Below are positions 41,375 to 53,180 of a stretch of DNA of 64,000 nt, one piece after another. The DNA is taken from the NCBI RefSeq assembly GCF_040807025.1, contig NC_090964.1, positions 8,580,214 to 8,644,213 of the forward strand. Reading direction: 5' to 3'. Within the stretch, counting starts at the first letter, position 1. Each line of letters begins with the position of its first letter. The DNA comes from Struthio camelus (taxonomy: Eukaryota > Chordata > Aves > Struthioniformes > Struthionidae). The position numbers and the translations under genes are program-made. The notes beneath the pieces are model-generated. The model saw nothing but the letters and a program-made list of their open reading frames with translations, searched no databases and was not told where the DNA came from.

Positions 41375-42119
41375 CCCATAAAGGGGTCACCATTTATTCC
41401 TTTCAAATGTTACAATAAAACCCATACAGCTTTTTTAGAAGTTAGAAAATTGCAAATCAAGTGTTTTGGCCATTAAAAAATTATTTACAGAGAAAACAAC
41501 ATTGCTTCACATTATACAGCTGGCACACCCCCTCCCTCTACCCCCACACCCCAAAAGTTATCCCTTAGAAGCAGAATTAAACACAGCGGACTTACAAGCC
41601 TTATGGTTTTAAGCCAATAGTAAGACATTATAAAAAACTAACCAGATTAGCTTTTAAACCATTGATTTCTATAAAAAGCACAAAATACTTTAAATGAAGT
41701 CAGAACCAGGAATGTGAACTGAGAAAAAGAATCCATTGAACAGTCACTGGCTTGCTGGGCTTCAAAGGCTGCTTGCAAGATAGTGGGAACAGTCAGGAGG
41801 CCAGCAGAGAGACCAGAGCATGATGTACAAATCTGGGTTCTTATCAAACTGTAAATTCCAGTTATGTCCAGGATAGTCTTCCTCCACAGTTTTAAAGGAT
41901 TCAGGTAAAACTACTCCAAGTTGCGGTGATGGTGGTGGGAATCCAGACCAGTTTCCTAACAGGAGAGGGGAAGAAATAATTCAGGGGTCAATTTTAGAGA
42001 GTGTTTGTCAGTTCTACATTGAATACGGAAGGTGTGTGGGCAAGGCAGCGAGTCCGTGGTGTTACTGGGATGAAGAGGATGGCATAAGAGTCTCAAGTTA
42101 GGACAATGCCAAGTGGGCT
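41375..42119 (-). other. MARCKSL1: MARCKSL1 3' UTR
   Basis: About 745 nt between the MARCKSL1 stop and a minus-strand AATAAA at 41393-41398. It is moderately AT-rich with T-runs on the transcript strand, and has no conserved frame. Confidence 0.7.
41393..41398 (-). terminator. MARCKSL1: MARCKSL1 poly(A) signal
   Basis: tttatt on the + strand reads AATAAA in the sense of MARCKSL1, about 720 nt past its stop codon. Confidence 0.8.
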
Positions 42120-43226
42120 CTACTCTTCCTTCTGCTCAGCTGCTGCAGGAGATGTTGTAGGCTCAGGCCCTGCAGGTTTTGAGGGCTCCTCTGGTTTGGC
42201 TGTATCCCCCTGGCTTTCCCCTGGCTGCTGCTTCTCTTCCTCCTTGGTTTCCCCTGCTTCTGCATCCTCCCTCTTGGGCTCAGCTTCCTGCTGAGCATCA
42301 GCAGCAGTACCGCTCTCCCCTGCGCTGCCCTTCTCCTCCGCTTTCTCTTCCTGGGGAGGAGCCGTCGGCTCCGTGTCACTCGTGGAGCAAGCGGGGTTCT
42401 CCTCTCCCTTGGCGTCTGCCTTGCCTTCGTCCTCCGTGGGAGAGGACACCGAGGAGTCCCCGGCTTCTTTCTTGTTCTTTCTAAACGAGATCCCGCTCAG
42501 TTTGAAGGACTTCTTGAACGAGAACTTCTTCTTCTTCTTGGGGGTGTCTTTGGGGGCCGCAGCGCCTTCGGGCTTAGCCTCCCCGCCTTCGGCGGCCGGG
42601 GCGGGCTCGATGGCGTCCCCGCCGCCCGCCTCGCCCTTGCTCTCCTCCTCGAGGGCTTCAGCGGAGCCGTTGCCGTTCAGGGGCGCAGCCTCGACGCCCA
42701 CCTTGGGCGTCATGTCCCCGTTGAGCTTCACGTGCCCGTTCTCCTGCGGGGAGCGGACCACCGCGTTAGGTGCCGCTGGAGCCCCGGTCCAACCTTCCCC
42801 CGTCCCCCAAAGCACCCCACCACCCCCCTCCCTCTTCTGCAGCGAGCGGGGGGGGGGGGGGGAGGCTCGCACCGGGCGGGGGGAACGAGCTGCGCTGCCA
42901 CCGGGCGGCGCCCGCGCTCCGCGGCCGGGGCTGGGGCGGGGCGGCGGCCGGGGCTCCGCCGACGGCTCCCCCCCCCCCCCCCCCCCGGTACCGGCCGCCG
43001 GGGGAGCGGCTCCGGGAAAGGGGGGGGGGGGGCCCGGTGCGCGGCCGCGCTGCGCCGCCCTCCCCGTCGGGCGGCCGCAGCCTTTGTCCGCCCCGGTGGT
43101 GGCGGGGGGGGGGGGGGGGCCGGGACCTACCTGCCCGTTGGCCTTGGCGGGCTCGGCGGCGGCGGCGGGCCCGGCCGGCTGGGCGCTCACCTCGGCCTTG
43201 GCCGCCTTGGAGCCCTGGCTGCCCAT
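42120..43226 (-). CDS. MARCKSL1: MARCKSL1 (MRP/MacMARCKS), complete two-exon gene
   Basis: Exon 1 is 43226-43131 (32 codons) and exon 2 is 42743-42120 (TAG 42122-42120), joined GT-AG in phase 0. The product is 239 aa, against 195 in human. It is an intrinsically disordered, membrane-bound protein that binds acidic phospholipids, actin and calmodulin, and is released by PKC phosphorylation. MGSQGSK gives Gly2 for myristoylation. The MH2-type splice junction ANGQ-ENGHVKLNGD matches the family. The effector domain at about 101-125 reads KKKKKFSFKKSF then KLSGISFRKNKKE, with four serines. GDSSVSSPTEDEG and a long Glu/Ala/Pro-rich tail ending AAAEQKEE follow. Extra length lies in the acidic tail and linkers. 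The intron contains several long G/C homopolymers. The gene is convergent with HDAC1, as in human. Confidence 0.97.
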   Translation of the reverse strand: MGSQGSKAAKAEVSAQPAGPAAAAEPAKANGQVGPGPPPPPATTGADKGCGRPTGRAAQRGRAPGPPPPFPGAAPPAAGTGGGGGGEPSAEPRPPPRPSPGRGARAPPGGSAARSPRPVRASPPPPRSLQKREGGGGVLWGTGEGWTGAPAAPNAVVRSPQENGHVKLNGDMTPKVGVEAAPLNGNGSAEALEEESKGEAGGGDAIEPAPAAEGGEAKPEGAAAPKDTPKKKKKFSFKKSFKLSGISFRKNKKEAGDSSVSSPTEDEGKADAKGEENPACSTSDTEPTAPPQEEKAEEKGSAGESGTAADAQQEAEPKREDAEAGETKEEEKQQPGESQGDTAKPEEPSKPAGPEPTTSPAAAEQKEE

Positions 43227-44300
43227 GGTGCGGCACGTCGGCGCGGAGCGGGCAGCCCCGCCGCGGCGCTGGGCTCGGCGGGCGAGCGGCGCCGAGAGGC
43301 AGTGGGCAGAGCCCCCCGCCGCCCCGGTAATAAGGCGAGGGGCGGGGGCGGGCCGCCGTCGAGCCCGCCCCGGGGGCGGGGGCCGCCGCTGCTGCCGCCC
43401 CGTCGGGCACGGGGCTTTCTGCCGGCAGCGCTTCCCCCCCCCCCCCCGGCCCCGGGCGGCGATGGGGAAGGGCAGCGGGGGCGGCTCCCCCGGTCCTGCC
43501 ACCCCCCTCCCTCGGGGGGCAGCTGCCCTAACCTCGTCGCCCCCCTGGGCTGCAGCTCCCCCGGCCCTGCCCACCCCCCTCCCTCGGGGTGCAGCTCCCC
43601 CTAAACCCATCACCCCCCCCCCCGCCGCCTCCAAAAGGGCCCGTGGTGCCGCTCGCCCCAGCCCTGCCACCGCCACGAAGGTCCCGCTCCGGCTGGCCGG
43701 TGGCGGCAGGGGTTGTGCCCGGCCCTTGGCTGCGCTCCTCCGGGTGCCGGCCCGACCGCTGCGTTCCCCCCCCACCCCACCCCGGCTCCTTCTCCCTGGG
43801 GTCCCGGAAAGGGAGAGCACGGCCGAAAGGGAAACAGGGCTCAAACCAAACGGGTGCAAACGCTGGAGAGGAGCCTGCAGCTTCCCTGTGCCCCCCGCCC
43901 CGAGGCCGCCGCGGCGCGGAGCGGGCGGCCGCCGCAGGCCTCGCGCTCCGGGGCGTCGAGCGACGTGCCCAGCCGGGGCCGCCGGCTCCCGCCAGCGAGG
44001 CCCGTTCGCGCCGCCCCAAGCGGCGGCCTTTCCTCGCCAGCCCCCGGCCTGCAGCGGGCCAGGCTCCCGCCAAGACGGGCCGCCAGCCCCGGCGCCCCTC
44101 GGAAAGCTGCCGGGTGGGCGCCCCGCTCCCGCCGAACGGGCAGGCGCTCCGGCGGGGCCAGCTGCGCGCCGCGAGCTACGTGCAGGATCAAGGCCAGCGT
44201 CTCCGCGGGGAAAACAATGCGCCGCTGTGAGCGCTTCGCCAACAAGGTCATGTTTTGTCTCTGGCCTCCCTCCCCCCCCCCCCGACACACATCATCTCAC
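43227..44300 (-). promoter_or_regulatory. MARCKSL1: MARCKSL1 5' flank, CpG island promoter region
   Basis: Very GC- and CpG-rich sequence immediately upstream of the MARCKSL1 ATG, with G/C homopolymer runs (43436-43449, 43611-43623). A long open frame reading straight through from this flank into exon 2 across the intron exists only because stops are rare. The MGSQGSK start at 43226 is the family start. No TATA box is clear. Confidence 0.55.
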
Positions 44301-47300
44301 CCCCGTTAGAGCGAAATTTCTGTGTTAATTAAAACAGGCGGCATCTTCCTTATTGACTTTTGGCTGTCAGTTGATAAAGCCCTTTGAATGGCTGCGCTGG
44401 GGCTCCTTGCTTGCCCGCCCGCTCCTTAATCCATATGTAAAATCCGGAGTGGCCCAAGCGGCCCTCAGGGCCGTGAACGAGCCGCGGAGGATTGACCAGG
44501 CTCCAAACCGCGGTCCCGAGCGCTGCGAGGCGCTTCCTCGCTCTGGCCGAGGAGCGGTCCAGGCCACTCCACCGCCCTGGTCCACAAAGCCACTGTGGGC
44601 CGTTCGTGGTCTTAAGCGAGCGGCTCCAGCCTGACCCAGTTACCTGCCGGGGGGCCAAACCGGGCGGGATGCAGAGTCCTGGCGCTCGCCCCGCGCACGC
44701 CGGCCCGGCCCGCTGCCGCGTTGGGGCTGGGCGTCTCTTCCCAGCTCGCCGGGCGCGTTGCCGTCCGTCCGCAGAGATTGGTGTCGTCCCGCCGTTTCTC
44801 TGCGGAGCGGGGAGTTTGCTGGTGCTCGCCGCCTTCCCGGAGCGAGGACCGGAGCCCGCGCGCTTCCCGGCCGCCCGCCCAGCTCGGCCCGCACCCAGCG
44901 CACGGGCGGCCAAGGCCGTCGCGTCGCGGAGCTGCCCAGCGGCCCCGGACGGTCCCGTCCTCCCGCTCCCAGACCGCGGTAAGAGACGCGAACGTGGCGA
45001 GAGCCAGCGCTGCCGCGAGCACCCCGCCGTCCTCCTCCCACGGGTGTGGCGAGCTGCGAGGGGGCTCAGCCGGGGCAGGTTTGCGGCAGCGGCGCGGGGG
45101 ACCTCGGCCCCGTGCCCCGCTGTGAGCGACGCCGCGCTGCCGGCCCCTCTGGTGCCGCGTGCTTCTCCCACGTGGAAGCGTGCAAGCGCCCGTCGCTTGG
45201 CGGACGGAGGACAGGCTGGAAGTGCGGGTGTGCAGAAGGAGGAGCGGGGCTGGCAGCAGGGCGGATAAGGAAAAACGTCGGTGAAACCTGTGTGCAACTC
45301 TTCCCTGCTGCATTTAGGGAGCTAAAGCGCGCGGGGCCGGGGCCGGGGCGAGCTTGCTCTGCGCGTTCCCCCTGCGGCTGCCGGGAGGACGAGCCCGCGG
45401 TGCGGGGCTGGGACCCCGCACGGGCTGCTCTTCTCCTGGGCGCGCTGCTGTGCACCCTGCCTCGCGCCGCGGGCCCATCTCCTGCGCGCCGGGGACGGTC
45501 CTGGCGCGCGGGGCGTCTGCAAGGGGCGCGAGCGGGCACCAGGGCAGCAGCGCTGCCGGACGCGGCCCCTCCGCGGCCGCTTGCTGCAAAGGCGTTTCGC
45601 TCCGTGAACGGGTTGGCTGGGCCCGGGGCAGAGACAGGGCTTGTTCGTTCGCGAGGGGACGTCGGGCCGGGGCCGGCGCGGTGCTCGGGCAGCGCCGGCT
45701 CGGCAGGGCCGCGGAGGCAGGCGGCCCCATCTGCACCCCCCCCCCCCCGCGAGGCCCAGGCTCTTCCTCGTCTGGCCGGAGGGGAGAAAGTGCTTTACAC
45801 CCCGCTGCTCCCCTGCCACCGCAAGCCGAGGCCGGCGCTGGAGTGACGGCAGGCAGATGTGACGTCTCTAAAGGGCAAAGTCGAGCGTGCTGAGGCTGGT
45901 GGAGATGCAGACCTGCTGGGCAGGGGCAGGCAGCCCCCCTTTGGCATCATGCAGTGAATCTTGCCCGCGTCTCGCCCGTGGCTTGCATCTCGGAGGAACC
46001 CCCCCTCGCCACGTCTCTCTCGATCCCAGCTCTTCTTAAAAACCCTCTTCCCCTGCAAAGCTGCAGAAGGGATGGCTTTATAAATAGCCCCGTTCCCCCG
46101 TGGATTTCCAAGCGCGTCTCCTCTTCCGAAGGCCCGTGGTGCCTGCGGGTGCCTGTCCGGCGCGCGTGCTGCCGTTAGCAGCGCCGCGAGCGCTCGGCCG
46201 GGGCCGGCGTAGGCGTCGCGCCGCCCCGCCGGGAGCTGCTGCCGGAGCCGGCGGGCTCCGCGGGGCTCTGCCACCGGGCTCTGCCCGCACTAAGCAGCTC
46301 GTCCACCCGGGCCAAGGTGCATATCCAGCTTTTAACCTGCGAACCGGCTGTTTTCCTCTTCTGGCTGCTGCTCGCCGAGGACGGTCTGAGCGGCGGCGGC
46401 GGCGGCGGGGCTGCGGCTGGCCGGGAAGCAGCGGGATTTGCAGGGTGCAGAAGGACAGATTAGGGGTCTGTCTGCGTCTCCAGCAGATGGACAGGCAGAC
46501 AAATCCGTCTGCCTTTCTGCGCGCTGCTGCTGCTGCCTGAGAGGCCTCGGGGACGAAAGATCTTTGCTGATGTTATTTTCCACTTTCCAGACCTACTTAA
46601 GCTGCTGCTGATTATTAATTTATTGGGTGTTAAGCACTGACAGTCGGCAAGCCGTGGCAGCGAACGCGGCGCCTGCGCGAGCCGCCTGGGCTCGGGGGCG
46701 GCTGGTGCAGCCGGCGGCCTCGCGCCCTGACCCTGCCTCCGTCGCTATTCACCCAGCGCCGGTGAAGAATTAATGCAATTATTTATTCCTGTATTCACGA
46801 GTGTCCGACCAGCTGCTCTAGGCCCTTCAGTGAGTTAGCGGAGGCCCAGCCAGGGCAGCCCGCGACACCGGGAATAAAGCAGAGGGATTTTCGTATTGAT
46901 TTAGAAATAGCGGGGGAATTAGCTAATCAGCTCTCCCGGGGGAGAGACTTCCAGCAGGGAGAGCGCGGGGCCGGGCTGCGCGCGCAAGCGGAGCGGGCGG
47001 GCGGGAGCAGCCGCCGCGGCTGCGGCCCGGCGCTAAGAGCAGCAGCCGCAGGTCGGGGTGCCGGGGCCGCCCCGGCTTTCCCGGGAGCTGGGGGCCCAGC
47101 GGCGCGGCCCGGGGCGCGCAGCGAGGAGCCCGCGCACAGCGAGCCGCCGCCGGGGCCGCCGCCGGCCGAGCCGCCGGGGCCGCGGACGCTGCCCGCCCCG
47201 GGCTGGCCTCCGGCCGCCGGAGCTGCGGCAAGGCGCCGGCTTCCCATAGAAACACATAAAAGGGCCCGTTGCCGCGTTTGCCAGCGGCCCGTCGTTTTTC

Positions 47301-50300
47301 GGTGGTGGCGATCCCATGGCAACGGGAGCCTCGGGTAACGGCGGTTTTCTATTTCTGTGCCTGTTCTTCAGCTCAGCAACGCGCTTGCTGCACCCGTCCG
47401 TGCTGCGCGGGAGCTACGGCCGGCGCGGCTCGCCCGCCGCGGGGCGCAGGGCGCGCGGGGCTGCTGCAGCGCCGGGGCCGGGGACCGTGCTCGCCTCCTC
47501 CGTCCGCCCGGCGCGCCTGCAGGCAGCGGTTGGCAGCTGTGAGTCACGCCGGGGGGAAGAGAGAGCAGCGCACCTCGTTTCTTATCGCTGAGACCATCTG
47601 CCCTTCTTTCGGGCCGGGAGCTGGCGCATGTGCAAACAAAGCCGAGCCCTCTAACCCGCGCAGCGGGGCGGCCGGAGGCGAGGGCCCCCGGATGCCGCGC
47701 GCCCTCCCCGCCGCGGCCTCCGGCCCGGCCAGCCGCTGCCTCCCTATCGCGTTTCCCAGCGCGTTTCCCGGCCTCTCCCGATTCCCGCAGCTCGTGGCAG
47801 CGCCGTCGGCCGCGCAGGGCGCTCGCCCCACGCGCCTTATCGCCCTCGGCCCCGCCGCAGGCTGCGTTTCAGCGCTGATAAAGAGCTGCCTGACCCTGAC
47901 CGAGCCGTGGGTTGCCGGGTCGGTCGCGTTACGGCGGCAGGCCGGCTGCCAGCCGCTGGCCGGAGAGAGAAAGGGGCCGCGGCGGCCAAGTGGCGGCGGA
48001 GGCCGGGAGGGCGGCTGGGCTGCGGGCTGCCGGCGGGGTCCCCGCGGCCGGGGGCTGCGCGGCGAGCCGCTGCCAGAGCCTCCTTCCTCGCTGAAAGGGA
48101 CGCAAGGCGCTCGCTGGCTCCGGCCGTGCCGCAGCGAAGGGCACCGGGTGGCCGAGGTGGCCCCGTCTCTCGCCGCCGCGGTGGCTCCTGTTCGAGGACC
48201 CTGGGGTTTGGGGTGCGCTCGCGCCCGCGGCCCACGTGCACTGCCCACAGAGGCAGCGCCGATGCCGGGGGAGCCGCGGCGCTGGGTGGCCGCCGGGCTC
48301 CTCGGCCGGCCCGCCGCACCCCGGCGCCGTGAGCCCTTTTGCCCCGACCGCCGGGCCGGGGCCGGCGAGCCGGACGTGTCGCAGCGGCCGGCCCCGGCGC
48401 AGGGAAGCGGCGCTGGGATGCTGCGGCGCGGCGGTGCCTCCCCCTCCGGGGCAGCGGGCGATGTATGGGCCTCTTTCTCCCTGCAAGTCAATGTGTCTTT
48501 TTGTTGTGCTGCCGGGTTGCGATGCCTGGGAGCAGGGCGAGACAATACGTCGCATTGTTCCCTTTCAGCAACATCTGACGGGCCAGGCAGAGAGAGGCCA
48601 GTGTGTGCGGGAGCCCGGGGATGGGGGAAGGGACTTGCACAGCCCGGGCAGCGGCCAAGATGCCGGACGCGGAGCCCCGGCCGGAGGGAAGGGGAGCGCC
48701 CGGGAGGAGGCAGGCAGGGATGCTCGGGTGCCGGCGCCCGGGAGGCCAGGCACATCCTTGCCACGGGGCCCGAGGGGCTGCAGGCTTTGCTGGGCGCTGG
48801 GTTTTCCCGGCCGTGGGGTGCCCCAGCCCCGCGGTCCCGTGCGGGCACCTGGATGTGCCGCGTCTGCGAGCGGCCGGTCGCCGGGGTCCGTGGGGCTGGG
48901 GTGGGCGGTGCGTTGGGTGCTGAGCTCGCCGCCCTCTGGGTGTCTGTCCGGGAGGTGGCTGGGAGGAAGGGGACGGTGGGAGCCCAAGGATGACACGTGC
49001 CCCTCTCCAGCGGCGGCGAGACCTTTGGGTACCCAAGCAGCCTGAAGAAGCATCCCTGGGAGATGCCGCCCTGCAGCCCCACGCATCTTAACAGACTATT
49101 AACTTTAAAGCCTCATTAGGAACCCGTACGTGTCAATGCAGTCGACCTTCTCGTTGCTGCTGCCTCTACCGGAAACTCCCGGGAAGCGGCTGGGGCAGCG
49201 CAGGCTGGAGGCAGCGGCGGCCCGGCGGCGCGGAGCCGGCTCCGGCGCGGGAGCCGCGGCCCCGGGCTGGGCTGCGGGAGCTCGGGCAGGCGGCACCGCT
49301 GCCTCGGTACCTGGAGAGCCGAGCTGCTCCCGGCACAGGGGCTTCCCCGAGAGCAGCGCCGGGCACGAGCGGTTTTCCCGGCCTCCGTCCCCGCCTGCGC
49401 CCGGTCCGGGGGGCTGCAAAGGGGCGAAGGCCCCTGCTGGCAACAAAACTGGGGCTTTGCAGTTTGGGGAGCGTGCGTGGGGACAGAGCGCCCCGGCTCT
49501 GCTCCCGTGTTCATCCTGGCATGCCCCAGGCATCCGGCTGGCCCCGGCAGCCCCTGCTGCAGCGATCTGAGCGTTTCCCGAGGAATCCCCTCCCGGCCGT
49601 GGGCCCCCGGCAGCCGCCCGGGTTAGAGCGGGGCGTGCGGCTCCGGCTGCGTCGCGGCCCGCCGGCCGCCCGATGCGCTCGTCACACGTGTGCTTGGCTG
49701 CCGGCCGGGCGGCGAGCGCGGGGAGCTGGGAAGCGGGGCCGGAGTGGCCGGCGCGGCTCCCCGGGGAATCCCAGGGGCGGACAGGCAGCCCCGGGAGCGT
49801 CCGCAACTTCCCAGCAGAAATCCCCTCCTCCCCTTCTCCCTGCCCGCCCCGGCCTGCGCTGCTTAACACCAGGAGCAAAATTCCCCTCTCTCTCAGAGCA
49901 AAACCGAAAGTGTCCCCAGGGTTCCTGCGTCTCCGCTGCCTGGATGACCGTGGACAGGGAGCAGGGCGGGGGGGGGGGAGGGTCCCTTTGCCAGCTGGGA
50001 GCCCGGGCGCCCAGAGACCTGGGTGAGGGGCTCCTGGGCGCTTTGCCTTGCCCCAGCCCGGCGCTGGGGTTATCAGACGGCACTTTGCTTTCCGGGCGTC
50101 GGGGAAGGGCCTGCAATCTTGCGGGCTGGTTCGGCTTAAAAGCCGGGGATGGGTGCTGCAGGGGGCCGGGGGCTGCGGTGGGCGGACGGGCAGGGCACGC
50201 GGGGAGCGAGCCGCGTCCCCAGGCGCCGGTCGGAGCATCGCCACGCAAACGGAGCCTGGGACGGGCCGCCCGGCCGGGGGGCACCCGTCAGCCGGGGGGG

Positions 50301-50755
50301 GGCCGGGGCTGCCCCGTGCCCCCGTCCCGGCTCTGCGGCACCTCACCTGCGAGGGCTTCCCGGGCCCGGCCGTCCCCCCGGCGAGGGGGGTGCGCGGGGC
50401 GCCCGCCGGGCCGGGGGCGCTGGCGGCGGGAGCCTTCCCCGCCCCCCCGCCGCTCGGCACGCTGCAGCGACAGATGCAGCTTCGCCAACACTCGCATGTC
50501 CGTAGCCATGGAAACAGCTGCTCCGGCTGCAGGAGCCGCGCGGGGGGGCGGCGCCGGGGTGGGCGCGCGGGGAGGGGGGCGCGGGAACGGCAGCCGGAGC
50601 GGTGCCGCGGCCCGGCCTGGTGACGAGCAGCCCCGGAGCGCAGCGGCCACGGCGGCGGCACCCGCCGGCGGCCAGAGCGGGCTCGGGCAGTGGGGCACCA
50701 CGGGCCGTTGCAGGCTGGCTTCGGAGGGCTGCCGCGGCCGGCCTGCGCGCCCGCC
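44301..50755. other. Intergenic GC-rich DNA beyond MARCKSL1
   Basis: No gene is supported. Many overlapping open frames exist on both strands but show arginine/alanine/proline/glycine-rich compositions typical of translated CpG-rich noncoding DNA. AT-rich islands at 44310-44470 and 46561-46935 stand out and are treated as candidate regulatory sequence. Confidence 0.6.
46561..46935. promoter_or_regulatory. Candidate regulatory island cluster with TAAT cores
   Basis: Three AT-rich stretches (46561-46645, 46740-46805, 46880-46935) in GC-rich surroundings. They contain attattaatttattgggtg, gaattaatgcaattatttat, and gaattagctaatcag with a nearby attgattta. They are dense in homeodomain-type TAAT/ATTA cores and have no coding frame. 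Regulatory function is inferred from composition only. Confidence 0.3.
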
Positions 50756-50759
50756 CGGC

Positions 50760-51240
50760 TGCCACGCTGTGCCGTGCCGTGCTGCACCGTGCCGTGCTGC
50801 ACTGCGCTGTGCCACGCTGCACCGTGCCGTGCCGTGCTGCACTGGGCCATGCCGTGCTGCACTGCGCTGTGCCGTGCTGCACCGTGCCGCACCATGCCGT
50901 GCTGCACCGTGCCATGCCAGGCCGTGCCGTGCTGCACCGGGCCATGCTGTGCTGCACTGCGCTGTGCCACGCTGCACCGTGCCGTGCCGTGCTGCACCGG
51001 GCCATGCTGTGCTGCACTGCGCTGTGCCATGCTGCACCATGCCGCACCATGCCGTGCTGCACCGTGCCATGCTGCACTGTGCCGTGCTGTGCTGCACTGA
51101 GCTGTGTCGTGCCGCACCATGCCATGCTGCACCGTGCCGTGCTACACTGTGCCGTGCTGCGCCATGCCATGCTGCACCGCGCCGTGCCATGCCGTGCTGC
51201 ATCGTGCCGCACCATGCCGTGCTGCACCGCACCGTACCGG
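50760..51240. repeat. Pentamer-based tandem array (gccgt/gctgc/accgt type)
   Basis: About 480 bp built from 5-bp words such as gccgt, gctgc, accgt, gccat and actgc. Longer copies containing gctgcactgcgctgtgcc recur at 50796, 50856, 50951 and 51011, spacings of 60, 95 and 60, all multiples of five. Frames stay open on both strands, giving Cys/Ala/Pro- or His/Gly/Ala-rich translations that are not genes. Confidence 0.95.
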
Positions 51241-52894
51241 GCCGGCGAGGGAGCTGTCAGCCCTGATGGGTTTGGCAGCGGAGCAGCTCAGCGGGAGAAA
51301 AGCCTCCGGCGCTGCAGTGACCCACTAACCTTGTTCTTAAAAAAAAAAAAATGCATAAAATGCAGGCTGCTGCCTACAGGGCCCTGCCCGCCTTTCCGGC
51401 AGCGGCCCCCGGCCCCAAGCACGCTGCGCCCGCGCGCCCGGGGGGCGTTTCGGGGCGCCCGCGGCGGGAGCTCGCCTGCGCTGGGGGCAGGAGCCGCCCC
51501 GCGCACCCCCGGGCTCTGCGCCCCGGAGCGGGCCGCCCGCCTGCGGGAAAGGCCCGGGGTAGGTTTCCTGGGAGGAGCTAAGGGGCTCTCGAAGCCTTTC
51601 CGCTCCCTCGCTCGGCTCTGCCGGGGCCGCCCGTGCTCTCAGCCCCGCCATAAAGCAGCAGCTGTAGAAAATCCGCCCCTGGCACATCCGTCATCCGTGT
51701 CACGGCTGCGTGCAGCCTCAGGGGCGGCGGTCGGGCCTGACTGCTGCTGCGGTGCCGGACGCTGCGTGCCCGCCGGGCTGGCGTCCGCGTGTCCGAGGCC
51801 TCCCCAAAGCGACGTCCCCGTTGCCCCGCCGGCCCGGCCCCTCGCCCACGCGCCGACCTCGCCGGCGGCTGCAGCTGCGCTGCTCACATCTGCCCAGATG
51901 TGCGCAGGGCGCTCGGGCCCGCCGCCCCGGCCGGGCTTAACGGGTTCCTCCTTTGTCCACCTGGTTTAATTTTGGCCTCGTTTGCATTGCTCGGTGGGTG
52001 ACGAGGCTGCAGAAAGGCCGTTTTGGGGGGGGGGGAGGGAGACATTTATTAAAATAGTTGAAGCCTTTTTCAAGCAGAAGAACCCCCCCCGCCCCCAAAT
52101 CCAGCCCCTAAATCCAACGAGGGCCCAAGGCAGCCTGCAGGGGCGGAAACGCGGGAGGGGACGTGCAGGCGGCCGGCGGGGCGCGAGGGCGGGCAGGACG
52201 GCGGCGGCTGCGCGCGGGACGGGACCCCCCCCAAGCCACGCGCCGGCTCGGGCGCCGCGCCACCCTGGGGCTCGGCTGGCGGTGCTCGCGCCGGCCCCAG
52301 AGACGTGCTTGCGGCGGCAAAGCCGGGCGCTTTCCGAGGAGCCAAGAAAAAAGGGGCCTGTGCGGAGAGGGGCCGGCGGCCGGGCGGGGGGGAGCGGTGC
52401 GCCCGTCCGCAGGGCTGGGGCGGCGCGGGAGCCCGCCTGCACATCCCGGCGGTTTCCGCCGGCGCGCGCGCGGCAGCGACCTCGAGGAAGCGCGTGAATC
52501 GCTCAGGAAGCGGCGCATCGCTCGCCCCGTCCCGCCGGGCTGGCGGGTTGGGGGGGGTGCTGCTTTCGGCCGCCCCGCGGGCGCGGGCCTGGGGCACCGC
52601 GCGGCTGCCAGCGAGCAGAGGACGCGCCAGCTGCCGGGGCGGCACGACCCGCGAGCTCCTTCAGCAAACAGAGCCCTTAAAACCTCCTGAGTAAACCGGT
52701 TTTGGGATTTTCCTTTGGAAGAGGAGGGTGGTGGCAGCGGGTGTCTCCCCGGCGCGCTGGGAGCGTGCCACGAGCTGCGGGGCAGGGGTGAGCCCATCCT
52801 GCGCCGGGGGGCTGGTGCTGGGCATGCTGAGCGTCTCGCCGCTCCGGTCCCTGCGCGCACTCGGCACAGACCCTGTTGCCCCACGTGCTGGCTG
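51241..52894. other. Intergenic GC-rich DNA
   Basis: No supported gene. It has an A-run at 51339-51351, a G-run at 52026-52036 followed by an AT-rich patch to about 52080, and generally high CpG. Confidence 0.55.
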
Positions 52895-53040
52895 CGTGTG
52901 CGCGCACGCACACGCACACGCACGCACGCACACATACACTGCGCACACGTGCACACGCAGATGCATGTGTATGCACGTGCACACACACGTGTGTGCCTGC
53001 AGATGCATGCACGCGCACACACATACGCACATGTGCCCCC
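52895..53040. repeat. Alternating purine-pyrimidine CA/CG-rich microsatellite tract
   Basis: Compound (CA)n/(CG)n tract with gcacgcacacgcacacgcac and interspersed gatgcatg, ending in a C-run. About 140 bp long, likely able to form Z-DNA. It resembles the FAM167B intron array in word content. Confidence 0.9.
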
Positions 53041-53109
53041 CCCCCAACCCCGCTCCAGCCCCTTGCCCCGGCCTTGTGTTTCCCAGTGCCAGCCAGGTGG
53101 CAGAGGAAT

Positions 53110-53180
53110 CAGTCTTGCAACTCCTCTGGCTAATTAACATAAATTGACACTGACTAATTAACTGTTTCAGCTCATTAAAG
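53110..53180. promoter_or_regulatory. AT-rich island with repeated TAATTA cores
   Basis: Contains ggctaattaacataaattg, then gactaattaactg and ctcattaaag. Two TAATTAAC copies lie about 25 bp apart in otherwise GC-rich DNA. TAATTA is the classic core of Q50 homeodomain proteins. Functional status is inferred. Confidence 0.3.

Noticed and set aside
42120-44288. A 722-codon minus-strand frame extending far upstream of the MARCKSL1 start
   Set aside because: It crosses the MARCKSL1 intron and CpG-island promoter. The family start MGSQGSK with a myristoylation glycine and a clean GT-AG intron give the correct protein.
49105-51232. Long Cys-, His- or Ala-rich open frames on both strands over the 50.8-kb array
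   Set aside because: They are the translation of a pentamer tandem repeat in every frame, with no start context, domain or splice evidence.
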